From positions 59,628 to 123,627 of the forward strand of contig LGRX02035075.1 of the NCBI GenBank assembly GCA_001247695.2: DNA of 64,000 bases. The letters run 5' to 3'. This document shows positions 9,305 to 21,212 of this stretch, piece after piece. The stretch comes from Cymbomonas tetramitiformis. Lineage: Eukaryota > Chlorophyta > Pyramimonadophyceae > Pyramimonadales > Pyramimonadaceae. The first letter of the stretch is position 1. Every line of letters begins with the position of its first letter. Made by a program: the position numbers and the translations under genes. A model generated the notes under the pieces. That model ran no database searches. It was not told the origin of the DNA and saw nothing but the letters and a program-made list of their open reading frames with translations.

Positions 9305-11412
9305 TCAGAAGGGCCGCCCTCCCGCTGCGCCCGGGAAGCCCCTCTGAAAACGCGCTCGTCGTCGTCGCGTGTGGTCCTCAAATGTCTCTGTCACAGCACT
9401 GCATATTGAATGCGTGGAAGGCGTCGAACGCGGGGAAGGCGGGCACCGCGAGGTGAGGTTGGCCGGCGGCCGGGGTGCTTGCGGTGCGGGCACGACACGA
9501 GAAGTAGCCTCGCGGCGGCCAGCAGAAGGAGCGGACGCGCGCGCACCAGCGCTCGCCCTCGGTTCTCGGACAGCCACACTGCCAGCCGGCCGGCGCTGCT
9601 GACGTGCAGGGCGATCGTCGACCTCGTCCATGTACTCAGGCCTTTCTGCCACTCGAACTTGAAGCGCGTGCGGCGCATCAGCTGGAAAAAGGCGCTCCTC
9701 CAGGGATTCCAGCGCTGCCCGTGCCCAGGGAGCTGCCTGCAGCTTGGACCCCCACAGCATCTGCGTGAACTTGCGGTCCTCCCTCATGAGGTACTCATCT
9801 GTAAACTGAGTGTGCCAGCGCAAACACCTCGCATGATCCTCGAAGATGTAGTAAACTGGCGTGGCGTGCGGGTGCTCCTTGCAGCACAACACATGCGCGG
9901 ACTGATGCGCCACGTAAGAGCACAGTGCTCCCACAATATTCCTCGCTTGCTGACCCTCACGGCCATACTGCACCACATCGGCATAGGCCGACACCACCGC
10001 CTCCAACAAGCTGGAGGACGTTGTCTGTCCCCCCAGAGGGAGGCGCCAGCCCCGCTGCGCGCAGGAAATCGGTTTGTCGTGCCTTCTTGCGACGCTGCTG
10101 GAGATCCCTTGACGATCACGCAGCTGGAGACCTCGTCCAGCATAGCACTCACCCAGCTCATACAGGACAGGGCGGTCACGGCAGCGGTCCGCGCCAAACT
10201 TCACCATGAACACAGTGAGGTTGCTGCAGCGCTTCAAGGCTTCCACCTCACCTATAGTCAGAAAGGCGTGCGATGACCGGGCGGACACGTTCGTGGCGTT
10301 CTGGACGGCACTCCAATCCGACCCCACTGAAGGTGGGGAGGGAGGTGTCCTCGTTGGAGACGGGGACAGCGGCTGCGTCTGAGCCGGAGACGGCACGCTT
10401 GCAGGTGAGGGAGGCGCGTCTCCCGGAGAACGTGATCGGGCATCACGCCTGACTCTGATTGAGTTTGCCCACGACCCCACGTTGGTCAAAGCAGGAGATG
10501 TGGATGGCGACCTGGCGCGAGAAGGGCCAGCGGCCGCACTCGAGGGTCCAGCTGCTGCGGCACGCGCGGGTGGAGGTGATGACTCACGAACACTGCCCAC
10601 CAGCCCATTGACGCTGGAAGTAGGGGATTGCGTCAGCGAGTGCACTGCTCGCGGTGGCGAATTCGACCGTGTCAACCTTTCACGACTGAGGGACCTGGTC
10701 CGAGACGGCCCAGCGGTCGCGCGAGATGGCCCTGCCCCTGCGGCAGGCGCAGATGGCCGTGTCGTCATGCGCTTGGTGACCTGGGGTGGCGGTGGCCTGC
10801 GTGCTGCACCTGCTCTGATCGCAGTGTGCCCCTCCTGCTCAGTGTTCACACACTTGAGCATCCTCCTGCTTTCCCCCAAGCGTAGGTACTCCTGGGCAGC
10901 TGCGTTGTTGGCGAACACTCTGCCGGGCCCTCCGAGGCCATCTTCTACCGGGTAAAACTTGGCGTTGGAATCCAGCGGGACCAGCTCCAGGGGCAGCCGT
11001 TCCTGGCCATGCCTACACCAATTTTCGTAGATACTATCCGTGAGGGACTCCATGTCCATTGGCTGAAGGTATCTGAGCAACTGATATGCCCAGACACCAG
11101 TGCTCTCGTACCAATGAGGGAGCTGAAGCTCTCGCAGCAGCTCCTCGCCATTGAACACTGCCGCGTGGTCCAACGTGCATTGCATCAGGTCGAGGTACTG
11201 CGTGGCCGTGTTCGGCTGAACGCATAAGGCCTGCTTCTCCAGATCCCACATGAGAGTCCCAGTGACCTCACCGCTGGGGTACGTTAGCAGTGTTTGGACC
11301 CGTTGCTCGACACCAGCATGATTAAGAAGTTGCAGGTCAGTAGTGTGGCAGGACTTGCATTGCCTGTATGTTTTTTTTCTCTTGTGCTGGTTAGAGGTAT
11401 TCCAATTTGTGT
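9305..11412 (-). CDS. Gag-like ORF of element 1
   Basis: The open frame runs 648 codons from the first methionine at 11251 and is open upstream to about 11.41 kb, where a CX2C motif (RQCKSCH) is readable. The middle (~150-330) is very rich in S, P, R and A and likely disordered. The flanks are helical. Position just before the RT-bearing ORF suggests gag, but no CCHC zinc knuckle or capsid homology can be recognised. The ORF could instead be cargo. The true start is unknown because element 2 begins next to it. Confidence 0.45.
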
Positions 11413-11429
11413 ATCAGAATTGCGCAGTT

Positions 11430-11797
11430 GGATTAGCAGTTAGGACTTGTCACCCTGGCTTCTGCCCTAGAGGTTTAATATTCTGACTCTCCTAGCCAGT
11501 CACCACCCACAGTGCTGGGGTGGTGTGCTGGAATCTGTATAGGCAGCCCTGACAGGCAGGCCCCTATTACAGACCCCTAGGACCAACACTGGACTGCTGA
11601 CTGATCTATAGGTTCGTGCTGTGACACACGCTGTGTCACAGGTAGGCTAGTTCCCGAGACCGTTGCGAGACCGTTCCGGGTATATCTAGCTTAGGGTTTA
11701 TTTATCTGATGAGAGTTTATCCACAGAGTTCGGGACCCTCTGATGATATCTAGTGAACTAGGATATTCCGGTAGGGTATTTCGACAACATCACTCGT
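11430..11797 (+). other. Leader region before element 2 gag; no LTR found
   Basis: About 370 bp with no coding sequence. It has a palindromic stretch near 11615-11640 (GTGACACACGCTGTGTCAC). No repeat of this region was found 3' of the element at 16.9-17.8 kb, so the LTR pair cannot be drawn. Confidence 0.4.
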
Positions 11798-13004
11798 ATG
11801 AAACCCGACATGAGTAGATACAGATACCCAGAGACAGAACCGCAGGAGCCAGAAGAAGATTATTCAGAGGATCATGCTCCACCGGTATTCACCGACCCTG
11901 ATGATGGTCATTTACCTCCAGCACCAGCTCCATCCGCACTTGTTCCAAAGGTGAAAATGAGCACACCTAAGGAATACAAAGTTGGACAGGATGCTGAGAT
12001 TTGGATAGAAACAGTAGACAGATACTTTCAGTTTACCTATCCAGGTGTGCCAGATAAGGATCGTATTACAGTCTTCCTCACACTCATTCAGAACAATGAC
12101 AGACATTATTTTCAGGTCGTGGCCAAAAAGCCAGATGCCACGTATGAAAATATCAGAAATACATTCCTCAGCCAGTTTGGTAATCCACACAAAAGATCAG
12201 TTTCCAAAAAAGCATCTTATGGCACTGAATCAGGGAAACCAGACCTTTGCAGATTATCTGCGCACGTTCACATCACTGGCTGCTTTAGCATCAGTTGATC
12301 TGGATGATGCCTTGATAAAGGACAGATTCATCAGTAATATGGAATCAGACCTTAGGAAACAGTTCCATCTGAGATTCCTTACGGAAGATGAAAGGAATAA
12401 CTTGTCGTGGGCACAGACCACACAGGTTCTGCTCGATTTGAATTATGTAGTTCATTCGAAGCAGTCAGAAACCCTTCACTATAGGGGACAGAAGGAACAA
12501 TCAGGAGGCCCAGTCAGGAAAGACAAGGACAAAGGCCGTGGCAATAAGCCATATGACAGATCCAAACAGAATCAGAATGCCAACCAGAATTCCCAGAGGA
12601 ATAAAGGAATAGGCAAAGGAAAAGGCAAGGGAAAAGGAAAAGGAAAGGGATCAGCATCATCTCCTTCTCAGCCTTGTCAACGTTGTGGTCGTACCAATCA
12701 CGTCACAAAGGATTGGTTTTCCACCAAGACACCAGAAGGGAAATCCATAAAAGGCAATCCTCCAGCTCAGAATCCATACAAAGGACAGCAGCAACAGAAT
12801 AATCAGGGTGGCAAAAGTGAGTCTAACAAACTCCTAAAAACAGTCAACACCCTGGTTAAGGAGCTACAGAATCAGCCGAGCATCAATGCAGCAATTGCAG
12901 CCCCAGCTCCAGCTCCAGCTCCAGCTCCAGCATCAGCTCCAGCTCCTCAGGGAAACTCTCCGGGTACTGCACAGGTACCAGTGATGAGGGCACCCCGAGT
13001 ATAA
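11798..13004 (+). pseudogene. Gag of gypsy element 2, frameshifted
   Basis: The ORF starts at an ATG at 11798 and codes an acidic N-terminus and a helical capsid-like region (QDAEIWIETVDRYFQF). The frame shifts near 12,200 at an A-run (CCAAAAAAGC) and continues to 13004. The second part has a lysine/glycine-rich basic stretch (repeated GKGKGK), a zinc knuckle CQRCGRTNHVTKDW whose fourth ligand is tryptophan instead of cysteine, and a proline/alanine tail. Gag would form the particle and bind RNA. The frameshift and lost zinc ligand suggest an inactive copy. The pol frame overlaps the 3' end, consistent with frameshift expression of Gag-Pol. Confidence 0.75.
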
Positions 13005-13093
13005 ATCAGCCTGAAAATGCCACTGAAGCAAGTGGCCGGGTTGAGAGTATCTCAGAAGAAGTCCTTTCCAGTCTGACACTACAGTTCCAGCAG

Positions 13094-16000
13094 ATGGATA
13101 CTCCCTCAGAACACATCGCACAGATGCGGTCTCAGACAGCACAGCTGAAATCACAGAAGAAGCTGTTGTTGTACAAAGGGAAAGTATATGGACAGAGTAC
13201 TCACATTTTGGTAGATCCAGGAGCTACATCGTCTTCTATCGACAGACAGTTCGCTTCTCAGCTTGGTATATCACCAACAGACTCATCATTATTCTCAGTG
13301 GGATTGGCTGGAGGAAGCCAATTACCCTGTACATCCTATCTTCCCAATGCTACATTCACGCTGGGTAAGTATAAGGATACAGAAGATTTCTATATCATTG
13401 ACATGAAACCCTTCACAGTCATCCTGGGACAGGATTGGTTGGAAAGAAGAAATCCACACATTGACTTCCAGTCCAAGAATATGACGATCACCAGGAAACA
13501 CTCATCAGGTTCCAGTGTTCGTACAGTTCTGTCCAGAGTTGAACAGACTCCAGGTTCAGATGACCTTCCAGAAATGGAATTGGTCAGTGCCACCACTACG
13601 AGAAAGCACCTACGACGTATACGATCCAGTGGGTCGGCTGAAGAAGCCGTAGCTTATCTCTTTTCTCTCTCAGAGGTCGATGGTGAACTGGTCATGGCAG
13701 CAGCAGACTCAGACACCACTATGGAAGACCCAAAGGTCACAACAGCACGTGATCTAATCAGAGAAGACTTTTCAGATATTTTCCAGGAGGATCTTCCAGC
13801 TGGCCATAGGCCAGAACGGTTTGAAGGTGGATATCATCGCATCAACATTGAACCTGGGCATAAGCCACCATCACAGCCAGTTCGTACTATTCCAGTGCCT
13901 ATGATGGAGGAGCTCAAACGACAGATCATCAAATATGTCGAGCTGGGTATCCTTCGTCCGTCATCATCACCATATGGATGTCTAATCATTTTCGCTCCTA
14001 AGCCAGGGGGGAAGTGGAGGATGTGCTGTGATTATCGAGCCCTTAATAACATCACTATAAAGGACACGTATCCATTGCCACCTCACGATACCCTTCTTGA
14101 ACAGCTTAAAGGTGCACGATGGTTTAGCAGATTTGACTTCAATCAGTTCTTCCATCAGATTCCTATACATCCAGATGACATTCACAAAACAGCAATACGT
14201 ACCAGATACGGTTCATATGAGTGGACAGTGATGCCTTTCGGATTAACTAACGCTCCTGCGACCGCTCTACGTGTTGGAAATCGAGCATTCTTTGACTTCA
14301 TCGATCAGTTCTTGGTCATTTTCATGGATGACACCATAGTGTACAGTCCAGATTTTGACAGCCACGTGAAGCATGTTCGACAGTTCTTACAGCGCTGCAG
14401 AGATCATCAGTTCTACATCAGGCCTTCTAAGGTTGAGTTGTTCGTCAGATCCATCGATTTTATCGGACACCATATCTCTGAGGCAGGCCTATCCATCATC
14501 GAAGACAGAATCCGTGCAGTCATGGCTATCCAGCCTCCAGTGTCATATGGTCCAACCGTTGGTAAACAGCCTCTACGCCGTATGGCTAAAGATGGCAAGT
14601 CATCTCTTCGGTCATTCTTGGGCATGGTCGGCCAGTTTAGGAGATTTATACCAAAGTTCTCCAAGATTGCCGAGCCGCTCAATCGTCTCCTTAAAGATAA
14701 TGCAGAGTTTGTCTGGGAATCTGAGCAGCAGCAGGCATTTGATAATCTCAAAAGTGCCATCTGCCATGCTCCAGTACTACAGCTTCCAGATCAGAAACTG
14801 CCATCTATTATGGAGGTCGATGGATCAGGCACACACGTTGGTCAAGTAGTATTACAGGATCAAGGAAAAGGTATGAAGCCATGTGGCTATCACAGCGTCA
14901 CTCTTTCTGATACACAGAGACGCTGGCCTATTCCAGAGATCGAGCTATTTGCCATTGTGGAGGGCTTCCGATCCTTTCGCCACATCTTGCTGGGAGCTCC
15001 TGAGACTATTGTTTGCTCAGATCATCAGCCACTGGTTTATTTCCAGTCCAAATCCACACTAAGCCCCAAACAGGCGAGGTGGTTGGATGAGCTCTCCGAG
15101 TACAACTTTCGAATAGAGCACATTTCTGGCGAGAAGAATAAGGTTGCAGATGCACTCACCCGTATTTCTACACTCTTTGAACTCACTGATTGTCTGCAAC
15201 ATATAGACGTCAGCGAGGTTCCAGTCATTGACATACCGTCTACAGATTCTACATTCATTGCTCTTATATCTGCATCATCAGCTCATCAGCTTCACGACAT
15301 TATTATATCTCAGTATGATCGTGACACATTTGCACAGACTATATTATCCAAGCTGGCATCATTGACATCATCACAGTCAGTCAGCAATTTCGAGCTCATT
15401 CAGGGATTGATCTGTCGCAAGACCATTTTTGGCAGACAGCTTTACATTCCACCGACTGCCAAAGTTCCTACAGATGACGGTGAGATCACACAGCTTCGCC
15501 ACATTCTAATTCACGAGTGCCACTCAGCCACTATTTCTGGTCATGTAGGCAAAAATCGCATGCTTCATTTATTGCGTAGCCGATATTATTGGCCAGGAAT
15601 GACGAAGGCAGCCATTCAGTACATTCGGGAGTGCCCCGTGTGTCAACGCCAGAAAACGAGGAGACACAAACCTTATGGTCAGTCACATATACGATATTGT
15701 GTGCCTAAGACAAAATGGCTTGATGTATCTCTTGACTGGATTACTGACCTGCCTATCACTACTAATGGGCACGACAGTATATTTGTGGTAATGTGCCAAT
15801 TCTCTCATCGCTGTCATCTCATTCCCTTCAACATGACCTGGACTGCTCAGCGTACTGCTTCAATATATATGCAGCATATCTTCAAGCTCCATGGTCTTCC
15901 GAGGAACATCATCTCAGATCGAGACCCCAGATTTACTTCTACATTCTGGCAAACACTGTGGAAATCTACTGGTACGAGATTGTCTATGACGTCTTCACAC

Positions 16001-16866
16001 CATCCACAGTCGAATGCAAGCAATGAAAGGAGCCATGCCTTCATTGAGGATATCCTCAGGTATTTTTCATTCTGTTTGATGCATAATTCACCATCCTCTG
16101 GTCTATAAACTGATTAGATAGTATTTTTCTCCTCAGGTGTTGTTGCAACGATACTTCAGCCAATTCGTGGGAGGACAAGTTGCCTCTGGTGGAGTTTGCA
16201 ATCAACAACACGGTTTCTGCTACTACTGGTTATTCACCATTTTATCTCGACTCGATGGCGCAGCCACTTTCGCCTCATGATCTGGCAATCACTATTCCGC
16301 CAGAAGCTCCTGTTCCAATACAAAATGCTATTCGAGATCATTTTGACCAGTACTCGGTTGTACATGCCAACGCGGTAGATAACATTTCCCGAGCAGCAGA
16401 GATCAGCCAAGCCAGATTCAATAAGACTCACATGCCCTGGCAGTATGCAGTAGGGCAGAAAGTTCTTCTACGGACTGAGTTTATCCAATGGACTGGTTTG
16501 ACAGAGGCAGGCAGACACTTTAAGCAGCCATACATTGGGCCGTTTATCATATCTAAAGTGCTCAGCCATGGACGCGCTTATGAGTTAGATCTCGGGGATC
16601 TCGATATTCGTATCCATCCGGTTCAGCCTGTATCCAGAATAGAGCTGTATAATGACTCAATTCAAGCACCTTTGCCTCTGCCACAGATGATCACCGAAGA
16701 AGGGCAACCACCGTTTGAGATATCACACATACTCTCAGATAAGATCACTAGAGGTGTCAAGTACTATTTAGTGCGATATGCAGGCTACGGCCCTGAGCAT
16801 GACACCTGGGTCAAAGCCACAGAGCTGACCAATGCAGCAGACATGATAGCTGCCTATGAAGGCTAA
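13094..16866 (+). CDS. Pol of gypsy element 2: protease, RT, RNase H, integrase (spliced), chromodomain
   Basis: The first exon runs from before 13094 to 16059. Retropepsin is at residues ~36-120; the catalytic triplet reads D41-P-G where D-T/S-G is usual. RT shows MCCDYRALN, SRFDFNQFFHQI and the FMDD box; RNase H follows. The integrase has HECHS..H..CPVCQ zinc ligands and the DDE residues in SLDWIT, ISDRDPRF and SNERSHAF. After a 77-nt intron the second exon (16137-16866) completes the integrase (LPLVEFAINNT, GYSPFYL) and its C-terminal domain. It ends in a chromodomain from ~16705 (YYLVRYAGYGPEHDTW). Chromodomains direct chromoviruses to marked chromatin. The frame is open throughout apart from the intron. 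Confidence 0.88.
16060..16136 (+). other. 77-nt GT-AG intron in element 2 integrase
   Basis: The integrase frame reaches CTCAG at 16059, then GTATTTTT..TTTTTCTCCTCAG, then GTGTTGTTGC. Splicing joins ATC CTC AG to G TGT TGT and restores the integrase frame through to EFAINNT, whereas unspliced reading hits a stop at 16106-16108. The 8-bp string CCTCAGGT occurs at both boundaries, like a target duplication that supplied both splice sites. Confidence 0.8.
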
Positions 16867-16868
16867 CA

Positions 16869-17789
16869 TTATATTAAGCCTATTGCCCTTACTTCTTATA
16901 ATATATATACTAATACATGTCGATCATCTATATACCTTGCTCTTAATGTTTTGTCATTATGTTGGATTGAAGCAGGAAATTGATCCTTCCTTGCTAAGGT
17001 GTAGTGAGCCTTGTACAAAATCATACCCTTGCACAGATACGCATACATGCGGGTACCATATCTGTGGATAAATAAAAACTGCTATGCTACCTTTGCCAGA
17101 CCGTGGTTTGTCATTCGGATCTTATGGCCAGTAATCCGCAGCTACCGGATACTGAGGTGGACGGAGTTGTGATCCTGAGTTATGCTTGACACACATAACT
17201 AAAACGAATTTCACATTAGTACGTTGTCGAATCCACTCTATGAAATGTTCGTCAAAGCGCGCGTACCGGACCGAAAAATATTGAGGAGCACTGGGGCAGA
17301 TCGGGTGAAGGATTTAAAGTGGACTCAGTAGAGACCCTTCTATATCTCGTTAAGCAGGGCCCACTCCGTTTGCATTAAAAACAAGCCGAAATTTCGAATA
17401 TTCGGAAGGGGCTCTCCATAGTATTTCTGTGAACTTCGGGGGAGTAAGCTCTCTGAAGGGAGGAAGAGGTGGATGCATTATATAAAGCCGTAAAGCAGTA
17501 GGGCAGAAATGCTACTATTTGTTTTTTAATCGTCACTCTGAAATACGATACGAGCGGCAGCGCAATATCTATCCGTAACGTAAATCTCGGAAGATACCTT
17601 GAAACGTCACTCTGAAATACGATACGCAATTCATGGGGGCTACATCCTAAGAACTGTAGGGCTAAATGCCTAAGGTGAGGGTTTAAAGTGGACTCAGTTC
17701 CCCCCGATATCCTAAAACACCTTGAGGGACGCCTCATCGGTGTAAGAAGACTGGTACCAGCTCAACAACAAAGACATCAAAGACATATA
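16869..17789. other. Non-coding 3' flank of element 2 with short repeats
   Basis: AT-rich, no ORF of note. CGTCACTCTGAAATACGATACG occurs twice about 70 bp apart (near 17530 and 17605), and TTTAAAGTGGACTCAGT occurs near 17317 and 17682. An AATAAA-like site (GGATAAATAAAAACTG) near 17070 could be the polyadenylation region of element 2. Confidence 0.4.
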
Positions 17790-17793
17790 CAAA

Positions 17794-18878
17794 TGGCTAC
17801 TGCCCAGTGGTACTAGTCATAGTACCAGAATCGAATCTGGTACTATCACAAGTACCAAAACGCTAGAATTTTTTTTGATGTCCTCCTCCATCCTGATGGT
17901 GATATCCATGATATACCATTACCTTAACGACCCAAACTGAGTTGTATTATGCCCCATTGGTCCATAGGTTACGTGTAGCCCTCCCAGTGGATGCATATTG
18001 CCAACAAGGTGGAGTTTTGTGTTACACAATGGTGTCTCACTTGTCTTCGAAATCAAGGCGCTACTTTCGGATTTCTTTTTGAACAGACTTGGGATTCTAT
18101 TCAACCCAGCGATGGCTCAAATTGAAGCTGTATAACATGGTCAATGATGGATGTGAGCATGGGGCAGTTGGCATACTGCCCGTCGCTGAAACTGCGACAT
18201 GCTAAACATCCCATCTCCACCAAATGGTCCAACTCAAGATTCCTTAAGTATGAGGGCTATCGTCGATTTTGGAGCCTAGTCGTGGCACTAAAGCTACGAA
18301 ATAAGTATATTATAACGTCGGATCGCCTCACCAGCGTTTATGACATCAAAAGTAAACCCATATATCGATTTTTCAAGACCTTTACATGCATGAGAAGTTG
18401 CCGTACTTGGACTCTACACATGGAACTTAAGTACGAAACCGCTCCCGATATTACTACAAAAATGCTGAGAGGCCATTTTATCACACCCTTGGGTGTTATC
18501 GAATCCCAATACTGGCGTTAAAGACGTTCAAATGGCACAACGCATGACGACCACTTAGGATACATCCCAATAATGAAATTTGACATCATGCATGCCACCT
18601 CGTGGCCACATAGCGTGCCCTTTTAAGTCACCGCGCGCTTGGTACTTGTGACAGTACCAGAAATTTTAATTAATTTTATGGCGTCACACCCCCCAAAAGC
18701 ACACCGCACATACACATACCTAAAGTTCACGAGAGTACATTTCAGCATCAATAACAATTCAAAAGGGTCCTAAATGATTTTTCAAAACCTTCATGGGACT
18801 CATACACCCCATCTAGTGCCCATAATAAAGCATACATTTTGGTACTTGTGACAGTACCATACCACCGGGCAGTAGCCA
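17794..18878. mobile_element. Short TIR DNA transposon with CAAA target duplication
   Basis: The left end reads TGGCTACTGCCCAGTGGTA and the right end, reverse complemented, TGGCTACTGCCCGGTGGTA. A second matching block, GGTACT(A/G)TCACAAGTACC, lies inside each end. The 1,085-bp unit is flanked by CAAA at 17790-17793 and 18879-18882. Internal ORFs are short (longest 125 codons at 18144) and not recognised, so it is probably non-autonomous. The family is not assigned. Confidence 0.7.
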
Positions 18879-18932
18879 CAAAGGTATGCACCCTATATTG
18901 TGAGGTCACAACTCTTTTAAGAGGGGAGATCT

Positions 18933-19035
18933 GTCAGGGTTATGACCGATGCGACATATGTGTCATACATGTCATATGTGTCATACCTGTCATACCATGT
19001 CATACCATGTCATATCATGTCGTGTCATGTCATAT
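18933..19035. repeat. TGTCATA-rich simple repeat
   Basis: Irregular array of TGTCATAC / TGTCATATG / CATGTCATACC steps. The same TGTCA core recurs in the LTRs at 100-844, 33759-34340 and 35844-36448. Confidence 0.7.
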
Positions 19036-19040
19036 GTTAT

Positions 19041-20016
19041 AATGACATACAGTCGTCAGTACGGTCGACTGTGACATTTACAGTCATACCATCTGTCATC
19101 CACTCACCACGAGTGACATCTGTCATCGAGAGGCTGATCACAACATCTCGATGATGAAGCAAGACAATTCTTGAAGAACAAACTGTTCTGAAGGGACTCG
19201 TCTTCGCTTCAAGCATGAATTGAACACCATGCGGGTATCACATGGCTTATTCGATCAGCCGATACTGTTGTTCACCCAATGCCTTCGGGTTCACAACCCA
19301 ATTGTGGTAACGCCTGAGAGGCGTGGGGGCATTGGCGTAAATGGATGAGAGAGCATTGAGCTCGAGCAGCACTTCTGGAGAAGAGTCTGCACTCATACCC
19401 ACAATACTCTGCGCGTGCTATTGTCGTTCAATAATAGCCGTGCCATACATATCGCTTGCATAGCGAGCCTTATCACCCGAGAAGTTACGCCAACCGGTCC
19501 ACACGATCTTTGCTGCGAAGTCAAACTCCTTCAGTCAGCCCGGGAGAACTGGGAATTCACGAGCTTGAGCCACTCCCTGCTGCTTTTCTCTTGGGAGCCT
19601 CCACTGACCCGGCACCTTTTCGTCAGGCTGCCAGTCAGGTTTTTGGGGATGCACAGTCGACCGTGCCAGTTTTCGAAACTTTCAAATAGGACCTTTTCAA
19701 CGAGTCTGTCGAGGGCCCTGAACCTTCCTCTTTCCATTATATAACTAAAAAACTTTCCCCGCCAACAACCCGCGCAACCCGGCACCGCTGCCCCGCACAC
19801 CTGAGGTCCAAACAGCCCATCCACTTCCCACCCGCACACCCGCTACACGCCACCCGCCACGACACAGCGCACGGTGCATGATCGCGACACCGCTAGGGCG
19901 TCACAAGGCAAATTTTTTGAGATGTTGGCGCGCCGCGGCGGACGATTTTTCAGGCTAGCGCCGCGCCGGCGCCTGTGCTAACTGCCCAAGCGCCAAGGGC
20001 CAGTATCGATAGTGCC
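19041..20016. other. Non-coding spacer
   Basis: No convincing ORF. The right part (19890-20010) is GC-rich with GCGCCGCGCCGGCGCC. A related GC-rich block occurs in the opposite orientation at ~25885-25985, beyond the LINE. Confidence 0.4.
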
Positions 20017-20818
20017 GACTTCGCGACATATCGATAGTATCGCTACTACCACTATCAGTCGATCCCGTGAATTTAGCTATCGCGAAATATCACTATCAGT
20101 CGATTCGTCGCCTGCCACATATCACTATCAGTCGACTCGAATATGCGAACTATCATTATCAGTCGATTTGAACGTACACGACTATGTCATCAGTCGATTG
20201 GTCGGCGGATTTCGAGGTATCGATTTCGAATTCCCGTGTCACCACTATCGTTCGACAACAAGGCCATTTTACAAATATTATTACCTAGCCCGCCGTCACG
20301 CGACGACGCGAGGCTTCCCGTCACAAACCTTAGACAGTCTTGAGACCATAAAACAATCGTCAAGCACAAAGCCCGGCATCGATCATGCCTACTCACAAGA
20401 CGAACCCACGCAGGGGACAGACGCGTCCACACGATAATAGTGGAAGTGTAGAGTCCGAAACTCCAGGCTCAGGAAAACTTGGAAAAAGATCGTCCTTTCG
20501 GCCGGTCGTCAAGGTGCAGGGTACCGGAGATGTCAAGCTCAATAACACGTAGTTCTGACGGTAGTTGATATCCTTCGTTGAAGTTGGTATCCTGCGTGTG
20601 TGGGTAGCACTCACTGCGTAAGCCACTATCGGCACTATCGGTATGATTGAACTATCGTTGATTATTGGTTAAGTAATCGCACTATCAATATCAGTCAATG
20701 GTGAAACTTTCACTATCACTATCAATCGATAGTAACTTTCGTGAAAATCGGTATCAGTCGATTCCATAACATTCTACTATCACTATCAATCGAGTTGGGC
20801 TTTGTAAACTATCAGTAT
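20017..20818. repeat. TATCAGTCGAT-type satellite hosting the LINE
   Basis: Many degenerate copies of CACTATCAGTCGATT and CACTATCAATCGA occur at 20030-20230 and 20640-20815, separated by ~400 bp of other sequence. The motif resumes at 25828 after the LINE, so both sides belong to one pre-insertion locus. Confidence 0.65.
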
Positions 20819-21029
20819 AATAATAAAACATTTACGCTAGCAAAGGGGACAAAGTCCTGAGAGTGCGGTATCCCTGCAAAGCAGGCTAGTGAAAACACCA
20901 GGGGCTACTCCCTCTGCTATAGCGCGCCCACAAAGGGGCTCAACCCACTTTTCAGCAGGGTGACATCTAGAGAAAAAGCTAGGTGCAAAGCAAAAAACTC
21001 TAGAAGATGGAGAAGCAGCCATGGCCGGG

Positions 21030-21180
21030 TGAGTGGAGGGGTGGCTGTATCTGAGCGGTGGGGAGGGAAGTCGAAGAATTAAGGGGGTATTTGGAGACGT
21101 TGAGGAAGGGGGTCGGTGGGCGGGGGAGAGGGGGGGTGGTGGGGAGGGGGAGGGGGGAGGGCCCCTCCCTAGGGGACAGA
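21030..21180 (+). other. G-rich strand in LINE 3' region (possible G-quadruplex)
   Basis: The plus strand has many runs of three to seven G's between 21110 and 21170, so several quadruplexes are possible. Relative to the LINE this is the template strand; the LINE RNA would be C-rich here. Confidence 0.5.
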
Positions 21181-21212
21181 GAACCATCTTATATTGCAAG
21201 ACTTTTGAAAAA

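Larger units (their letters stand above)
100..11412 (-). mobile_element. Gypsy-like LTR element 1 with two methyltransferase domains
   Basis: In the 5'-to-3' direction of the element (right to left) the order is gag-like ORF, ORF with four hydrophobic segments, RT, RNase H, cytosine-5 methyltransferase, integrase, PHD finger, amino-methyltransferase-like domain, polypurine tract, 3' LTR. RT before integrase places it with Ty3/gypsy. No retropepsin motif was seen. The copy carries an in-frame TGA in RNase H, a frameshift near 5.3 kb, stops at 2604-2606 and 2574-2576, a 4-bp duplication in RT and a 1.2 kb insert, so it is not autonomous as it stands. The 5' end is unresolved and runs into element 2 near 11.4 kb. 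Confidence 0.7.

Noticed and set aside
11428..11497. tRNA-like stretch (GGATTAGCAGTTAGGACTTG with a weak B-box) before element 2.
   Set aside because: No pairing acceptor or T stem could be built; at most a decayed SINE or chance.
11798..17200. LTR pair for element 2.
   Set aside because: No shared sequence seen between 11.4-11.8 and 16.9-17.8 kb, so no LTR is claimed.
18941..19040. CRISPR-like array.
   Set aside because: Simple TGTCATA repeats without uniform spacers, in a eukaryotic context.
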